The notes under the pieces are model-generated. The model had not been told where the DNA came from. It saw only the letters and a program-made list of their open reading frames with translations, and did not search any database. A program made the position numbers and the translations under genes. A stretch of 48,062 nt of DNA from a virus. Below, one piece after another: positions 23,127 to 31,120 of this stretch (its first letter is position 1; every line of letters begins with the position of its first letter). The DNA lies in the IMG/VR virus record IMGVR_UViG_3300028146_000015, positions 1 through 48,062 of that record, one strand, 5' to 3'.

Positions 23127-23552
23127 GTGTCAGGAAGAGATCCCGAGAAGTCTCGGCGATGGCGCGAAGCAAACCGTGAGAAGCTCCTGGCTTATAAACG
23201 GCAGGATTACCAGAACGGTCGCAGGTATGGACATAAGCGCCGCCGCAATCAGGCCGTTGCGAAACTCTGGCAAGAGCAGGGCGGCCGCTGCTACCTGTGC
23301 GGAGAAGCGCTGGAAAGTCCAGAGGCGGCGAATCTTGATCATGACCATAGATGCTGCCCTCTCCACTCATTCTGTGCATTCTGCGTCCGTGGCCTGTCGC
23401 ATGAGAGCTGCAATCTCGCGATCGGTCACGCCGCTGACGATCCTGACCGCCTGGAGACGATCGCCCGCAATCTGCGGGCCAAGCTCGCCGAGATGGAGGG
23501 CCGGTTGGCCGGCAAGCCGCAGCAGATGGAACTGGGCGAAGAGGCTTCCTAG
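23127..23552 (+). CDS. Endonuclease VII-like HNH protein
   Basis: 141 residues from GTG 23127 with GGGGAGA upstream. The basic N-terminus (R-R-W-R-E-A-N-R-E-K-L) precedes the recombination endonuclease VII core: C-Y-L-C-G-E (about 55-60), N-L-D-H-D-H (about 69-74), C-A-F-C-V-R-G-L-S-H-E-S-C-N-L-A-I-G-H (about 83-101). The four Cys bind zinc and the D-H-D-H is catalytic. In phages this family is either a Holliday-junction resolvase or a mobile insertion. Its place within the tail genes and its lower GC content favour a mobile insertion here. Confidence 0.88.
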   Translation: MSGRDPEKSRRWREANREKLLAYKRQDYQNGRRYGHKRRRNQAVAKLWQEQGGRCYLCGEALESPEAANLDHDHRCCPLHSFCAFCVRGLSHESCNLAIGHAADDPDRLETIARNLRAKLAEMEGRLAGKPQQMELGEEAS

Positions 23553-23561
23553 GAGGAAATC

Positions 23562-24317
23562 TTGGGCGTAACGGTCACGGTCCCCGCGGACACGAAGACC
23601 CCCGGTACCGCCGGGCACACGTCGGACCACAACGTGATCGTGGACGCGATCACGGCGCTGTCCACTTCCGTTAACGACACTGTCACCGAGTTCGGCGCGG
23701 GTGTGCTGCTGGACACCGCGACGCCGGGGACCCCCGCGTCGGGCAAGTGCGTCCTGTACTCCAGCGCCCAGGGCACCCCGACGGTGAAGTCAGACTCGGG
23801 CCTCGCGTCGCCGCTCCCGGCGGTGCAGACCGACGCCACCGTCTTCAGCCTGACCAACCCCCTCGCGTTCGCCGCGATATCCAAGGCGTGGACGATCCCG
23901 GCCGGTGACGCGAGCGCCGGCACCGTCTACTCCATCGAGATGAACATCAACGGGCTGTGGGAGGCGTCGGGCGCCTTCAACATCGGCTGGCAGCTCGACG
24001 CCACCAATACGAACTTCGTGCCCGTCGCCGCCGCCGCCTTCACCGCGGCGCACAACTACACCGGGGTATTCCGCTTCTACCTTCAGGTCCTGACCACCGG
24101 GGCGGGCGGCACGCACCAGGTGTACGCGGACGGCACCCTGTCCGACACCACCGCCGCCCGGCTGCCCGCTACCTCCCTGACGCTCAACGCGATCAACACC
24201 GGGTCGATCGACACCACCGTCTCGCACACGCTCGCGATCATCGCCGACTTCAGCGCCACCAACGCCTCCCAGACGGTCAAGAGCACCGGCAGCATCTTCA
24301 AGAGGCTCGGGAACTAG
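23562..24317 (+). CDS. Minor tail/fibre-like beta protein
   Basis: 251 residues from TTG 23562, with AGGAGGA upstream. The N-terminus T-V-P-A-D-T-K-T-P-G-T-A-G-H-T-S-D-H-N is the trimerising leader seen in actinophage fibre and tail proteins, followed by an all-beta, Thr/Ala-rich domain. The end F-S-A-T-N-A-S-Q-T-V-K-S-T-G closes a likely jelly-roll. It lies between tape measure and the large minor tail protein and may be a tail-tip or receptor-contact subunit. Confidence 0.65.
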   Translation: MGVTVTVPADTKTPGTAGHTSDHNVIVDAITALSTSVNDTVTEFGAGVLLDTATPGTPASGKCVLYSSAQGTPTVKSDSGLASPLPAVQTDATVFSLTNPLAFAAISKAWTIPAGDASAGTVYSIEMNINGLWEASGAFNIGWQLDATNTNFVPVAAAAFTAAHNYTGVFRFYLQVLTTGAGGTHQVYADGTLSDTTAARLPATSLTLNAINTGSIDTTVSHTLAIIADFSATNASQTVKSTGSIFKRLGN

Positions 24318-27300
24318 ATGGCGTTCCCTGTCCCGGCGGTCGTCGTCAGCAAGAACAGCGCCGGGTCGGTCACCTCCACGGCGGGCACGTTCAGCTCCGC
24401 CGTCGCCGCCAGCACGCCGCTGACGGTCGGCATCTCGGTAAGCAGCGACACCCCGACTATCAGCTCCGTCGTCGACTCCAAGGGCAACGCGTACAGCCTG
24501 GTCGGGCACCAGGCCACCACCACGGGCCAGCCGGTATGGATCTACCGGACGTGGGTCACCACCCCGCTGACCACCTCCGACACGCTGACCGTGACGATCG
24601 GCTCGGGCGCGGTGATCAACTTCATCGGGGTGGCCGGCCCGGGGACGCTGTTCGTCCCGGCGCAGTTCACCGGCGGCAACGGCACGGTCGCCGCGGCGGC
24701 GTTCCAGCTGCCGGTCCCGGCGCTGCCGACGGCGGCGAACGGGTACGTGATCGCGTTCTCGGTGAACGCCTCCGCCGCGCCGACGTGGCTCACCCCGGGC
24801 CCGACGGTGCTGACCACGACCTCCGGGGGCGGCGGCCCGTTCTTCTCCTGCGCGTACGAGGACGCGGGCGACTTCCCCGCCACCCTGGAAATCGACATGT
24901 CGCCGAACTCGACCGCGTCGATGGCCGTCACCGCGCTCATGTCCGAGTACACCGACCTGTACGCCGACGTCTACTCCTCGCTGTACGGGCAGTTCTCCGG
25001 TACCCCGTGGCCCGGCACCCCCGGCGGCCTTGAGGTCCTGGTGGAGCTGCTGCTCAACGGCACCTGGACTGACATCACCGCCTACGCCTACCAGCGGGGC
25101 GGCGGCGGCATCACGATCACCCGGGGCCGCCCGGACGAGTCGTCCGGGCTGGTCACCGCCCAGTGCCAGCTGCAGCTCAACAACCGCGCCGGCACGTTCT
25201 CCTCCAAGAACACGGCCTCGCCGTTCTTCCCTTACATCGGCCGCAACACGCAGCTGCGCGTCAGCGTCCCGGTCTCCTACAACAGCACGGACGCCGGGAT
25301 GGCGGTCGTGTTCTCCGGTGAGGTGCCGTCGTGGCCGCCGTCGTGGGACCTCTCGGAGAATGACGTGTGGGTCGCCGTCACCGCGTCCGGGATCAGCCGC
25401 CGCCTCAACCAGCAGGCTGCCATCGGCTCGGCGCTGAAGCGGTTCTACCTGCAGAAGTCCACGTCTGACCCGTTGTACCCGGTGGCGTACTGGCCGTGCG
25501 AGGACGGGTCCGGTGCCTCCGTGCTGGCCGAGGTGACCGGCAACCAGTCGGTGATCACGTTCACCGGCGCCCCGTCGCTGGCCTCTGACGGGTCCTTCGG
25601 CGGCTCCGACCCGGTCCCGGTGCTGAACAACTCCGCGTGGGCGTCCACGGTGGGGGCGTTCGGCGACCCGGGGTCGGCGACGTTCACCGTCCCCGGCACC
25701 CACACCTTCACGCCCCGGGCGGGGCTGTCGTCGGTGACGGCGGAGGCGTGGGGCGGCGGCGGCGGCGGCACCAACGGGTGGCAGGCCAACACCGGGAAGG
25801 ACGCCGCCGGCGGCGGCGGCGAGTACGCGAAGGACCCTATCGCGGTCACCGGCGGCAATAGCTACACGGTGACCGTCGGCGCCGGGGGGGCGGGCGGCCC
25901 GCTGGCCCGCGCCGTCCGTGCCATCACGCCGTTCCTCGCGCCGGTGCAGCGGCAGGGCACCGACGGGACCACGTCCCGGTTCGTGGGCGACGCCGGCGCG
26001 CAGGTCGTCGCGCACGGCGGCCACGGCGGCTCCTTCACCGGGAGCCGCGCCGGCGCCGGCGGCTCCGGCAGCCTCAACGGCACCCACCGCAACGGCGGCA
26101 CCGGCGGCAAGAACAGCGGCGCGCTCTTCGGCGGCTCCGGCGGCGGGTCCTCCGCGGGCACGGCGGCGGCCGGGAACAACGGCGGCAACGGCGGCGGCTC
26201 CAACACCGGGGCGGCCGGGGGCGCGGCGGTCACCGGCGGCGGGGCGGGCGGCAAGGGCGGCAACGGCGGCGCGTCCGTCGACCAGGGCGGCAACGCCGGG
26301 GCCCTCCCGGGCGGCGGCGGCGGGTCCGGCGGCATGAACGCCAATAACGGCGCCGGGCACTCCGGTGGCAACGGCGGCGCCGGGATGGTCAAGCTCACCT
26401 GGACGCCCCTGGCGGCCCCCTCCTACAACGTGCTGCGGTTCATCCTCCACGTCCCGTCCGGCGGCGACACGAACAGCTCGGTGGTGGCCCGGTTCACCAC
26501 CGGCGGCACCGTCGCCAGGGTGGACCTCGTCTACACGACGGCGGCCTCCGGCACGCTGAACCTGCTGTGCTACAACAACGTCGGCGGCCTGCTGTCCACG
26601 TCAGCGGCGATCACCGGCGTCAACGGGATCCCCGAGTTCATCTCCATGGAACTGACCCCCGGCGCCGCGATCGGCTACCGCATGTCGGTGATGCCCGCCA
26701 ACAGCCCGTCCACCGCCACCACGACGGCGGGCACCGCGTCCGCGTCGGGGACGATCGCCGCCGTCACGCAGGTGCTGGTCAACCCGGACGGCGCCCTGTC
26801 CGGAACGGCGGTCGGGCACCTGCTGCTGCAGTACGACTTTGAGTCCCTCGGCGCGCTGTCCGGCGCGGGGAACGCCGGCCTCGGCCCGGTCTCCGGCTGG
26901 AACCAGGAGAAGATCGGGCACCGGTTCGGGCGGCTGTGCACCGAGCAGGGCCTGCAGTACACGCTGATCGGCGACGTGGAGCACGGCGTCAGCACCAGCG
27001 CGCAGATGGGCCCGCAGCCGGACGGGAAGATCCTGGACGTCCTGCAGCAGCTGGAGGACCTGGATGGCGGCCTGCTGTGCGAGAGCCCCGCGCTGTTCGG
27101 CCTTGAGTACCGGGCCCGCGCCGACATGGTCGCGCAGCCCCCGGCGCTGATCGCCGACTACTCCCTGGCCCAGGTCTCGCCGCCATTCGCGCCCGTCGAG
27201 GACGACCAGCTGACCCGCAACATCGTCACCGTCTCCCGCGTCAACGGGTCGTCCGTGACCGTCCGGGACGTCACGTCGCCGATGTCGGCCCTTGACCCGC

Positions 27301-27635
27301 CGGACGGCGTCGGCGAGTACGCCTACAGCCTGACCGTGAACGCGTTCGCGGACTCCCAGCTGGCCGGGGTCGCCGCCCGGATCCTCACCCAGGGCACTGT
27401 CGATGAGTACCGGTACCCGCAGGTCAGCTTCCAGCTGGCGCGGCCGTCGGTGCGGGAGCTGATGGGGCAGCTGACCCAGCTCGGCGACGGCGACCGCATC
27501 CGGGTCCTGAACCCGCCCGGGTTCCTCGGCGTCGGCACGATCGACCTGCTGGCGCTCGGGTTCACGATGACGATCACCAGCGCCACGGTAGCGATCACCC
27601 TGAACTGCGTGCCCGAGTCACCCTTCGAGTCCTGA
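24318..27635 (+). CDS. Large minor tail protein with glycine-rich insertion
   Basis: 1105 residues. Residues 1-210 form a beta domain similar in composition to the modules of the 891-residue protein. About 230-330 (E-V-L-V-E-L-L-L-N-G-T-W-T-D-I-T, then I-T-R-G-R-P-D-E) is the usual tail-hub start. Residues about 455-695 are an insertion rich in G-G-x-G-G, comparable to glycine-rich receptor-binding domains. The C-terminal 400 residues return to tail-hub character (R-F-G-R-L-C-T-E-Q-G, L-D-V-L-Q-Q-L-E-D). It probably forms the tail tip and contacts the host surface. Confidence 0.8.
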   Translation: MAFPVPAVVVSKNSAGSVTSTAGTFSSAVAASTPLTVGISVSSDTPTISSVVDSKGNAYSLVGHQATTTGQPVWIYRTWVTTPLTTSDTLTVTIGSGAVINFIGVAGPGTLFVPAQFTGGNGTVAAAAFQLPVPALPTAANGYVIAFSVNASAAPTWLTPGPTVLTTTSGGGGPFFSCAYEDAGDFPATLEIDMSPNSTASMAVTALMSEYTDLYADVYSSLYGQFSGTPWPGTPGGLEVLVELLLNGTWTDITAYAYQRGGGGITITRGRPDESSGLVTAQCQLQLNNRAGTFSSKNTASPFFPYIGRNTQLRVSVPVSYNSTDAGMAVVFSGEVPSWPPSWDLSENDVWVAVTASGISRRLNQQAAIGSALKRFYLQKSTSDPLYPVAYWPCEDGSGASVLAEVTGNQSVITFTGAPSLASDGSFGGSDPVPVLNNSAWASTVGAFGDPGSATFTVPGTHTFTPRAGLSSVTAEAWGGGGGGTNGWQANTGKDAAGGGGEYAKDPIAVTGGNSYTVTVGAGGAGGPLARAVRAITPFLAPVQRQGTDGTTSRFVGDAGAQVVAHGGHGGSFTGSRAGAGGSGSLNGTHRNGGTGGKNSGALFGGSGGGSSAGTAAAGNNGGNGGGSNTGAAGGAAVTGGGAGGKGGNGGASVDQGGNAGALPGGGGGSGGMNANNGAGHSGGNGGAGMVKLTWTPLAAPSYNVLRFILHVPSGGDTNSSVVARFTTGGTVARVDLVYTTAASGTLNLLCYNNVGGLLSTSAAITGVNGIPEFISMELTPGAAIGYRMSVMPANSPSTATTTAGTASASGTIAAVTQVLVNPDGALSGTAVGHLLLQYDFESLGALSGAGNAGLGPVSGWNQEKIGHRFGRLCTEQGLQYTLIGDVEHGVSTSAQMGPQPDGKILDVLQQLEDLDGGLLCESPALFGLEYRARADMVAQPPALIADYSLAQVSPPFAPVEDDQLTRNIVTVSRVNGSSVTVRDVTSPMSALDPPDGVGEYAYSLTVNAFADSQLAGVAARILTQGTVDEYRYPQVSFQLARPSVRELMGQLTQLGDGDRIRVLNPPGFLGVGTIDLLALGFTMTITSATVAITLNCVPESPFES

Positions 27636-27889
27636 TGACGCACCAAGAGACGAGCTCATTGAACCTCGCCACCGCCGGCGGCGTCTTCGCCATCATGGCC
27701 TCCGCCGTCGTCGTCCTCGGCGGCCTCGTCGCCGTCTGCCGGGCGCTGTGGAAGGTCGCCAACGACATCAGGGACGCGAAGAACGCGACCCTGGCCAACA
27801 CTGAGGCCATCAACGAGCTGTCCCTCAAGATGGACGGGCGCATCACCTCCCTCGAGGCCCGCGTGCAGAGCCTTGAGCAGAGGCCGTGA
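27635..27889 (+). CDS. Holin-like/coiled-coil membrane protein
   Basis: 84 residues from an ATG overlapping the previous stop. A single membrane segment (about residues 12-35: A-G-G-V-F-A-I-M-A-S-A-V-V-V-L-G-G-L) is followed by a coiled-coil-like stretch of heptads (N-E-L-S-L-K-M-D-G-R-I-T-S-L-E-A-R-V). Proteins of this shape lie between tail and endolysin genes in actinophages and often act with holins. Exact role is open. Confidence 0.6.
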   Translation: MTHQETSSLNLATAGGVFAIMASAVVVLGGLVAVCRALWKVANDIRDAKNATLANTEAINELSLKMDGRITSLEARVQSLEQRP

Positions 27890-28395
27890 CCGACGAGCCG
27901 GGCGACACGCCGGGGCGCATCCCCCCGTGGTGGACCGACCCGACCAAGAACGTGGAGTCGCTGGTCGAGGCGGCGATGCAACGGCAGGACGACCTGCGCG
28001 AGATGGAGTCCGCGCACGTCCGGGAGCTGATGTCCCTGCGCGGCCTGCATTACCAGGAGCTGCGCCAGGCCGAGGCGGACCGCATCGACGCCATCCAGGC
28101 GCGCAGCGACCTGACGGTGCAGCGCGCCGCCGAGGTGCAGGCCACCCAGGCCAGCACCCTGGCCGCGCAGGTCACCGCGACCGCTGACGCGTTCCGCGCG
28201 CTGATGGGCGCCGAGCTCGCGCCGGTCAAGGCGTCGATCGAGGACCTGCGCCGCGCCCAGTACGAGGCGCAAGGCCAGAAGGCGCAGGTCGTGGAGACCC
28301 GGGATACGTCCCGCCTCAACCTCGGCGCCGTCGTCGGCGTCGCCGGCGTCCTGATCGCCCTGATCTCCCTGTACCTGTACGTGACGAAGAAGTGA
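27886..28395 (+). CDS. Coiled-coil protein with C-terminal membrane anchor
   Basis: 169 residues from GTG overlapping the previous stop. Long amphipathic helices (residues about 25-125, many Glu/Arg/Gln) are followed by N-L-G-A-V-V-G-V-A-G-V-L-I-A-L-I-S-L-Y-L (about 145-165), a tail anchor ending K-K. The combination of a cytoplasmic coiled coil and tail anchor suggests an accessory lysis or membrane protein. No family recognised. Confidence 0.6.
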   Translation: MTDEPGDTPGRIPPWWTDPTKNVESLVEAAMQRQDDLREMESAHVRELMSLRGLHYQELRQAEADRIDAIQARSDLTVQRAAEVQATQASTLAAQVTATADAFRALMGAELAPVKASIEDLRRAQYEAQGQKAQVVETRDTSRLNLGAVVGVAGVLIALISLYLYVTKK

Positions 28396-28399
28396 GCGA

Positions 28400-28678
28400 A
28401 TGAACAGAGCCTTTAACCCCGCCACGAACGCGACCGGCATCGGCGCGGCCATCGCGGCGCTGTACGCCGCCGCCGTGATGGGGTGGAACGCCGCCCACGG
28501 GAACGGCGTCATCGACCCGCAGGTCATCGTCGCCGCAGCCAGCGCCGCCGCGTTCCTCTACACCCGGTTCAAAGTGACCCCGGTCGCTGACCCCCGCGAC
28601 GGCAACGGCGCCCCGCTCGCGCCAGCCCCGCCGCCTCCGGCGCCCGTGGCACCGCCCGCCAGCGGGGCGCGCCCGTGA
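28400..28678 (+). CDS. Holin-like membrane protein
   Basis: 92 residues. Two hydrophobic segments are visible: I-G-A-A-I-A-A-L-Y-A-A-A-V-M-G-W (about 14-29) and V-I-V-A-A-A-S-A-A-A-F-L-Y (about 42-54), followed by a Pro/Ala-rich cytoplasmic tail. The short loop G-N-G-V-I-D-P-Q between them is typical of phage holins of actinobacteria. Just upstream of cell-wall hydrolase genes. Probable holin that lets the endolysin reach the wall. Confidence 0.65.
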   Translation: MNRAFNPATNATGIGAAIAALYAAAVMGWNAAHGNGVIDPQVIVAAASAAAFLYTRFKVTPVADPRDGNGAPLAPAPPPPAPVAPPASGARP

Positions 28679-29190
28679 CGGTCGCCGTGCTGCCGGGTGA
28701 CGTGCTGGTAACGCGGTCCGGCGGCCTCGCCGGGGCGGCGATCCGCCTCGGTGCGGCGCTGCGGAACCAGCCGAATCTCTCGAATCACGTCGCCGTCGTC
28801 CACCACGCTGACGCCAGCGGCACCCTGTGGTGCGTGGAGGGCAGGCCCGGCGGCGTCGGCTGGCGCGACGCGAAGGACTACCTCGCCTCCCCGTGGACGC
28901 TCACCAACGCCGCCCAGCCGAAGACCCCGGATCAGCGCAAGGCCGTCACCGACGGGGCGCGGGCCATCCTCGGCATGCCGTACGACTGGGCGTCCATCAT
29001 CGGTGACGGCCTCGACGACCTGCACCTGTGGGACCCCGTCGGCGGCGTGGTCCGCGGCCACGCCGTGTGCTCCGCCGTCGCCGCGTTCCTCTACGACCGC
29101 GCCGGGCTGCCGCGCCCCGCAGGCGATGAGCGCCGCGTCCAGCCGGCCGCGTGGGACGCTTGGATACTCACCGAAGGGTGGAAGCCATGA
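28675..29190 (+). CDS. Permuted papain-like (NlpC/P60/YiiX-type) hydrolase
   Basis: 171 residues from GTG 28675 overlapping the holin stop. It begins P-G-D-V-L-V-T-R-S-G-G (8-18), a usual opening of YiiX-type enzymes, has N-H-V-A-V-V-H (His38) and later G-H-A-V-C-S-A-V-A-A-F-L (Cys132), the order His before Cys marking a circularly permuted papain fold. P-Y-D-W near residue 102 is also typical. It could cut peptide stems of peptidoglycan as a second lysin, or hydrolyse an amide in assembly. Confidence 0.72.
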   Translation: MTVAVLPGDVLVTRSGGLAGAAIRLGAALRNQPNLSNHVAVVHHADASGTLWCVEGRPGGVGWRDAKDYLASPWTLTNAAQPKTPDQRKAVTDGARAILGMPYDWASIIGDGLDDLHLWDPVGGVVRGHAVCSAVAAFLYDRAGLPRPAGDERRVQPAAWDAWILTEGWKP

Positions 29191-29525
29191 CAGGCGACCT
29201 TGAGGCACTTAAGGACGGCGTTTCGGCCCTCGCTCTCAGCGCCTGGCAGCACGGCGAAGTCTGTGACCTGGTCGACCGGGCCACCGCTGCCGCTGCCGGG
29301 CCGTTGAAGGCCGAGATCGCCAGCCTCCGCGCCGAGCGGGACGAGTATGCCGGGAAGTTCGCCAGCGCCATGGCGATGCTCCGCGACGTCCAAGCCGACC
29401 GGGATCACTACCGCGATGAGCGCGACGCTCTCCGCGAGCGCGCAGCCGCGTACCTCACTGAGCTGGGCGCGGCGCGGGCCGAGTTGGCGAAAGCAGAAGT
29501 CCCCCCTGAAAGGCGCAGGTCATGA
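29187..29525 (+). CDS. Coiled-coil protein, unknown
   Basis: 112 residues from ATG 29187. After a short N-terminal helix comes a long charged coiled coil (A-E-I-A-S-L-R-A-E-R-D-E-Y, then D-R-D-H-Y-R-D-E-R-D-A-L-R-E-R). No membrane segment. It is coupled by ATGA to a 29-residue membrane peptide, an arrangement reminiscent of accessory lysis genes, but nothing proves it. Confidence 0.6.
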   Translation: MTGDLEALKDGVSALALSAWQHGEVCDLVDRATAAAAGPLKAEIASLRAERDEYAGKFASAMAMLRDVQADRDHYRDERDALRERAAAYLTELGAARAELAKAEVPPERRRS

Positions 29526-29611
29526 ACTTCCCTGGCTGGTGCGCGGTGGTCCTCACCCTCGCCGTCGTGGCGATCGCCGTCGTCACCGTCATCTCCTACG
29601 TCAACGGCTGA
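29522..29611 (+). CDS. Single-span membrane microprotein
   Basis: Only 29 residues: a short N-terminus then V-V-L-T-L-A-V-V-A-I-A-V-V-T-V-I-S-Y, one membrane span. The ATG overlaps the previous stop and the endolysin ATG follows 10 bases after its stop with AAAGG between. Its place directly before the endolysin suggests a pinholin- or antiholin-like role. Small size leaves real doubt. Confidence 0.45.
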   Translation: MNFPGWCAVVLTLAVVAIAVVTVISYVNG

Positions 29612-29621
29612 AAGGCACCGC

Positions 29622-30464
29622 ATGACGATCTTCTGGCCGGATATCAGCGGCTACCAGGGGAACATCGACCTGAGCGGCACCGTCGCCGCGTGCGCGAAGG
29701 CGACCGAGGGCGGCAGCTACGCCAGCCCGTTCTACGCCGCGCAGAAGGCCGAGGTCGCCCGCGAAGGCGCGTTCTTCTTCGCCTACCACTTCCTGCACGC
29801 GGGCAACGCCCGCCAGCAGGCGCTGTGGTGCCGCAGCAAAACGGCGGGCGTCCCGCTCATGTTGGACTTCGAGCCGACCGGGTCCAGTGAGCCGAGGCTC
29901 CCCGACGCGGTCGCGTTCATCGCCGCCTACCGGGGCGCGGGCGGCGTGTGCAACCTCGTCTACCTGCCGCACTGGTACTGGCAGCAGATCGGCGCGCCGG
30001 ACCTGAAGCCGCTGCGGGACCTCGGCATGCTCCTGGTCTCCTCCGCCTACCCGGGGAGCTACACCGGCGACCACGGATCCGGGTGGCAGCCCTACGGCGG
30101 CATGGACGTCACCATCTGGCAGTACACGTCCACGCAGGTGCTGCACGGGCAGAAGGTCGACTACAACGCCTACCGGGGCACCCTGGACCAGCTGGAGTCG
30201 CTGGTCCGCACCGGGAAGCTGCCCGGCACCGGCGGCCCGGTCATGCCGTCCTCGGTGCTGCACGTCGGGTCGCAGGGCGCGGACGTGACGCTACTGCAGG
30301 GCAAGCTGGCCGGCAGCCACCTCGAGGGCGTGCGCGGCATCACGGTCGACGGGGTGTTCGGCCAGCAGACCGAGACCGCCGTCCGGAACTTCCAGGCGCT
30401 GAAGGGCCTGGCGGTTGACGGCATCGTCGGCCCGCAGACCTGGGCGGCCGCCTGGGCGCTGTAG
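29622..30464 (+). CDS. Endolysin: GH25 muramidase with peptidoglycan-binding domain
   Basis: 280 residues. The GH25 catalytic domain spans about 1-190: P-D-I-S-G-Y-Q-G with Asp7, A-K-A-T-E-G, F-F-F-A-Y-H-F, L-M-L-D-F-E-P with Asp82 and Glu84, and W-Q-Y later. A type 1 peptidoglycan-binding domain covers about 210-280 (G-S-Q-G-A-D-V-T-L-L-Q, V-D-G-V-F-G-Q-Q-T, V-D-G-I-V-G-P-Q-T-W). It cleaves the glycan strands at the end of infection. No signal peptide, so release needs the holin. The strongest terminator of the window follows. Confidence 0.93.
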   Translation: MTIFWPDISGYQGNIDLSGTVAACAKATEGGSYASPFYAAQKAEVAREGAFFFAYHFLHAGNARQQALWCRSKTAGVPLMLDFEPTGSSEPRLPDAVAFIAAYRGAGGVCNLVYLPHWYWQQIGAPDLKPLRDLGMLLVSSAYPGSYTGDHGSGWQPYGGMDVTIWQYTSTQVLHGQKVDYNAYRGTLDQLESLVRTGKLPGTGGPVMPSSVLHVGSQGADVTLLQGKLAGSHLEGVRGITVDGVFGQQTETAVRNFQALKGLAVDGIVGPQTWAAAWAL

Positions 30465-30489
30465 CCTGTAACCCGCCGCATCACACGAG

Positions 30490-30518
30490 ACGCCCCCGAC
30501 TCCGGTCGGGGGCGTTTT
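30490..30518 (+). terminator. Intrinsic terminator after the lysis cassette
   Basis: ACGCCCCCGAC (30490-30500) pairs with GTCGGGGGCGT (30505-30515) around the loop TCCG, followed by TTTT. Eleven GC-rich pairs plus a T-run is a classic rho-independent terminator. It lies between the convergent endolysin and the reverse-strand DUF6221-like gene. Confidence 0.9.
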
Positions 30519-30531
30519 CGCGTTGCGCGGC

Positions 30532-30846
30532 CTAGGTTAGCGGGAATCCCGGCTTCCACTCGGCCGCCTGGTAGTCCGGGTGATCACTGAATCGCCACGC
30601 CCGCAACCTGATGACCTCTTCAAGCGCCTCGCAGTAGCCGAGCTTGTACTTGCCAGGCAGTAGCCCTTTGGCCAGCGCGTATTTTGCCAGCAGCCCGCGA
30701 TCGGCCGCGATGTCCCGCAGGATGGGATCTCTCCATGACGACTGGTCCGTGCATGGCGGCCAGTGGTTGGCGTCGAGGCAGCCGCAGACCTCCGCCGGCT
30801 GCGCCTCGTCCAGCCGCGCCGAGTAGAACGCGATCAGCTCATCCAT
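30532..30846 (-). CDS. DUF6221-like protein (copy 1)
   Basis: 104 residues on the minus strand. M-D-E-L-I-A-F-Y-S-A-R-L-D-E, C-G-C-L, then R-D-I-A-A-D-R-G-L-L-A-K-Y and the end W-R-F-S-D-H-P-D-Y-x3-E-W-K-P is the layout of the DUF6221 family. A second member lies at 46587. A -10-like TAGGGT ends 6 bases before the ATG, so the mRNA may be leaderless. Expressed against the late operon, probably from the prophage or early. Function of the family unknown. Confidence 0.72.
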   Translation of the reverse strand: MDELIAFYSARLDEAQPAEVCGCLDANHWPPCTDQSSWRDPILRDIAADRGLLAKYALAKGLLPGKYKLGYCEALEEVIRLRAWRFSDHPDYQAAEWKPGFPLT

Positions 30847-30852
30847 GCGCTC

Positions 30853-30858
30853 ACCCTA
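30853..30858 (-). promoter_or_regulatory. Putative -10 element of the DUF6221-like gene
   Basis: TAGGGT on the minus strand (TAnnnT) ends 6 bases before the start codon, the spacing of a leaderless start. No good -35 is visible, so support is weak. Confidence 0.35.
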
Positions 30859-30924
30859 ACGGCGCTCATGGCACGATGGCCACCCCCGCGAGGCTGGCCA
30901 CCCCGAGCGCCACGCGGCTCACCG

Positions 30925-31062
30925 CTAGACGCGGTTGAGGCCGTCGAAGTTGGCCATGCTCGGGCCCTCAGCCAGGACGATGTACGGCCACTCCTGGCCG
31001 TACGGCGCCCCGTGCTGGGATCCCTGCATCTGCGCGTTCATTGTGCCTTTGTCGCCGCCCAT
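30925..31062 (-). CDS. Small protein, unknown
   Basis: 45 residues on the minus strand from ATG 31062, chosen because AAAGGAAAC lies just before it; a longer start at 31110 lacks one. It is Gly/Gln/Met-rich (M-N-A-Q-M-Q-G-S-Q-H-G-A-P-Y-G-Q-E-W-P-Y-I) and ends with S-M-A-N-F-D-G-L-N-R-V. Not recognised. Confidence 0.5.
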   Translation of the reverse strand: MGGDKGTMNAQMQGSQHGAPYGQEWPYIVLAEGPSMANFDGLNRV

Positions 31063-31120
31063 GATCGTTTCCTTTCGCCCGTGCTGCCCTGCACTGCGCA
31101 GGATAGCCACGCTCTCCCCG

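Noticed and set aside
23790-26450. Antisense open frame of 886 codons under the minor tail genes
   Set aside because: Arg/Gly/Val-rich translation without domains, and the plus strand carries clear tail proteins. Such long mirror frames are expected at high GC.
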